Assembly: GCA_964019415.1 (NCBI GenBank) | Contig: OZ025880.1 | Coordinates: 3,402,813 to 3,466,812 of the forward strand | Direction of reading: 5' to 3' | Source of the DNA: Ianthella basta | Taxonomy: Eukaryota; Porifera; Demospongiae; Verongiida; Ianthellidae | DNA: 64,000 nt | Shown: in pieces, positions 63,796 to 64,000 of the stretch | Layout: each line of letters begins with the position of its first letter | Numbering within the stretch: the first letter of the stretch is position 1 | Notes under the pieces: generated by a model | Databases searched by the model: none | The model's input: the letters and a program-made list of their open reading frames with translations, nothing else | What the model was told of the DNA's origin: nothing | Made by a program: the position numbers and the translations under genes

Positions 63796-64000
63796 GTAAT
63801 TGAAGTTGGCATTTCTGTTGTACACCTAAATCGTAGCACATGCGTGATGCTGTAGTTTGCATTCTAAATCCTTAACTTACTGCACTCAAATCACATCAGG
63901 TACTGAAATTTATGTGTAGTTTGATTCATAGTAGAGGGATGAAGTACAATAACCTGTCTATGTAAACATATGATTCATTGTACATACATACGTACGTTCC

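Overview
The window is animal nuclear DNA: split genes with GT-AG introns of about 60 bp to 9 kb, metazoan families (receptor tyrosine kinases, a pericentrin/AKAP9-type centrosome protein, a plexin-domain-containing receptor, a PPM1H-type phosphatase), dense mobile elements and long TG/CA microsatellites. Tandem receptor kinases, short intergenic gaps and TE-rich introns fit a non-vertebrate animal, most likely a sponge or another early-branching lineage. That assignment is inference. Exons were placed by hand from splice sites and phase. In the four multi-exon host genes the exon lengths and phases join without conflict.

Layout. 1-4720 (+): 3' part of a receptor tyrosine kinase, cut by the window start. 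4926-15485 (+): a complete second receptor tyrosine kinase of about 975 aa, 205 bp downstream and evidently a tandem paralogue. 15957-41927 (-): a complete coiled-coil gene of about 2,461 aa in 21 exons, ending in a PACT-like centrosome-targeting domain. It converges on the second kinase. Its introns hold an LTR (Gypsy) retrotransposon with target-site duplication, a 5'-truncated non-LTR element with poly(A) and target-site duplication, a 30-bp minisatellite, a palindromic 31-bp array, several inverted-repeat elements and two dinucleotide tracts close to splice donors. 41928-47768 has no well-supported host gene. It holds promoter-proximal repeats, an inverted-repeat element carrying a RecQ-like fragment, a foldback element, a tandem pair of MITEs and one possible small membrane-protein ORF. 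47772-49178 (+): PPM1H/J/M-type phosphatase in one coding exon. 49442-55992 (-): complete PLXDC1/2-like receptor of 450 aa in 14 coding exons. 56105 to at least 63795 (+): the first three exons of an unidentified gene, sharing a 112-bp bidirectional promoter with the PLXDC-like gene; its large intron is full of repeats.

Most notable signal: a dispersed set of short inverted-repeat elements whose arms carry a hammerhead-ribozyme-like core. Two copies (5839-6057 and 44753-44979) are full length and each is flanked by its own 11-bp target-site duplication, so they are real mobile units. Four further loci carry a related motif. Other second-look items: a PLXDC-like splice acceptor that sits at the end of an inverted-repeat element, CA/TG tracts next to two donors of the centrosomal gene, a non-canonical glycine loop in the second kinase, and clusters of palindromic repeats at 27.7-28.0 and 60.4-61.7 kb.
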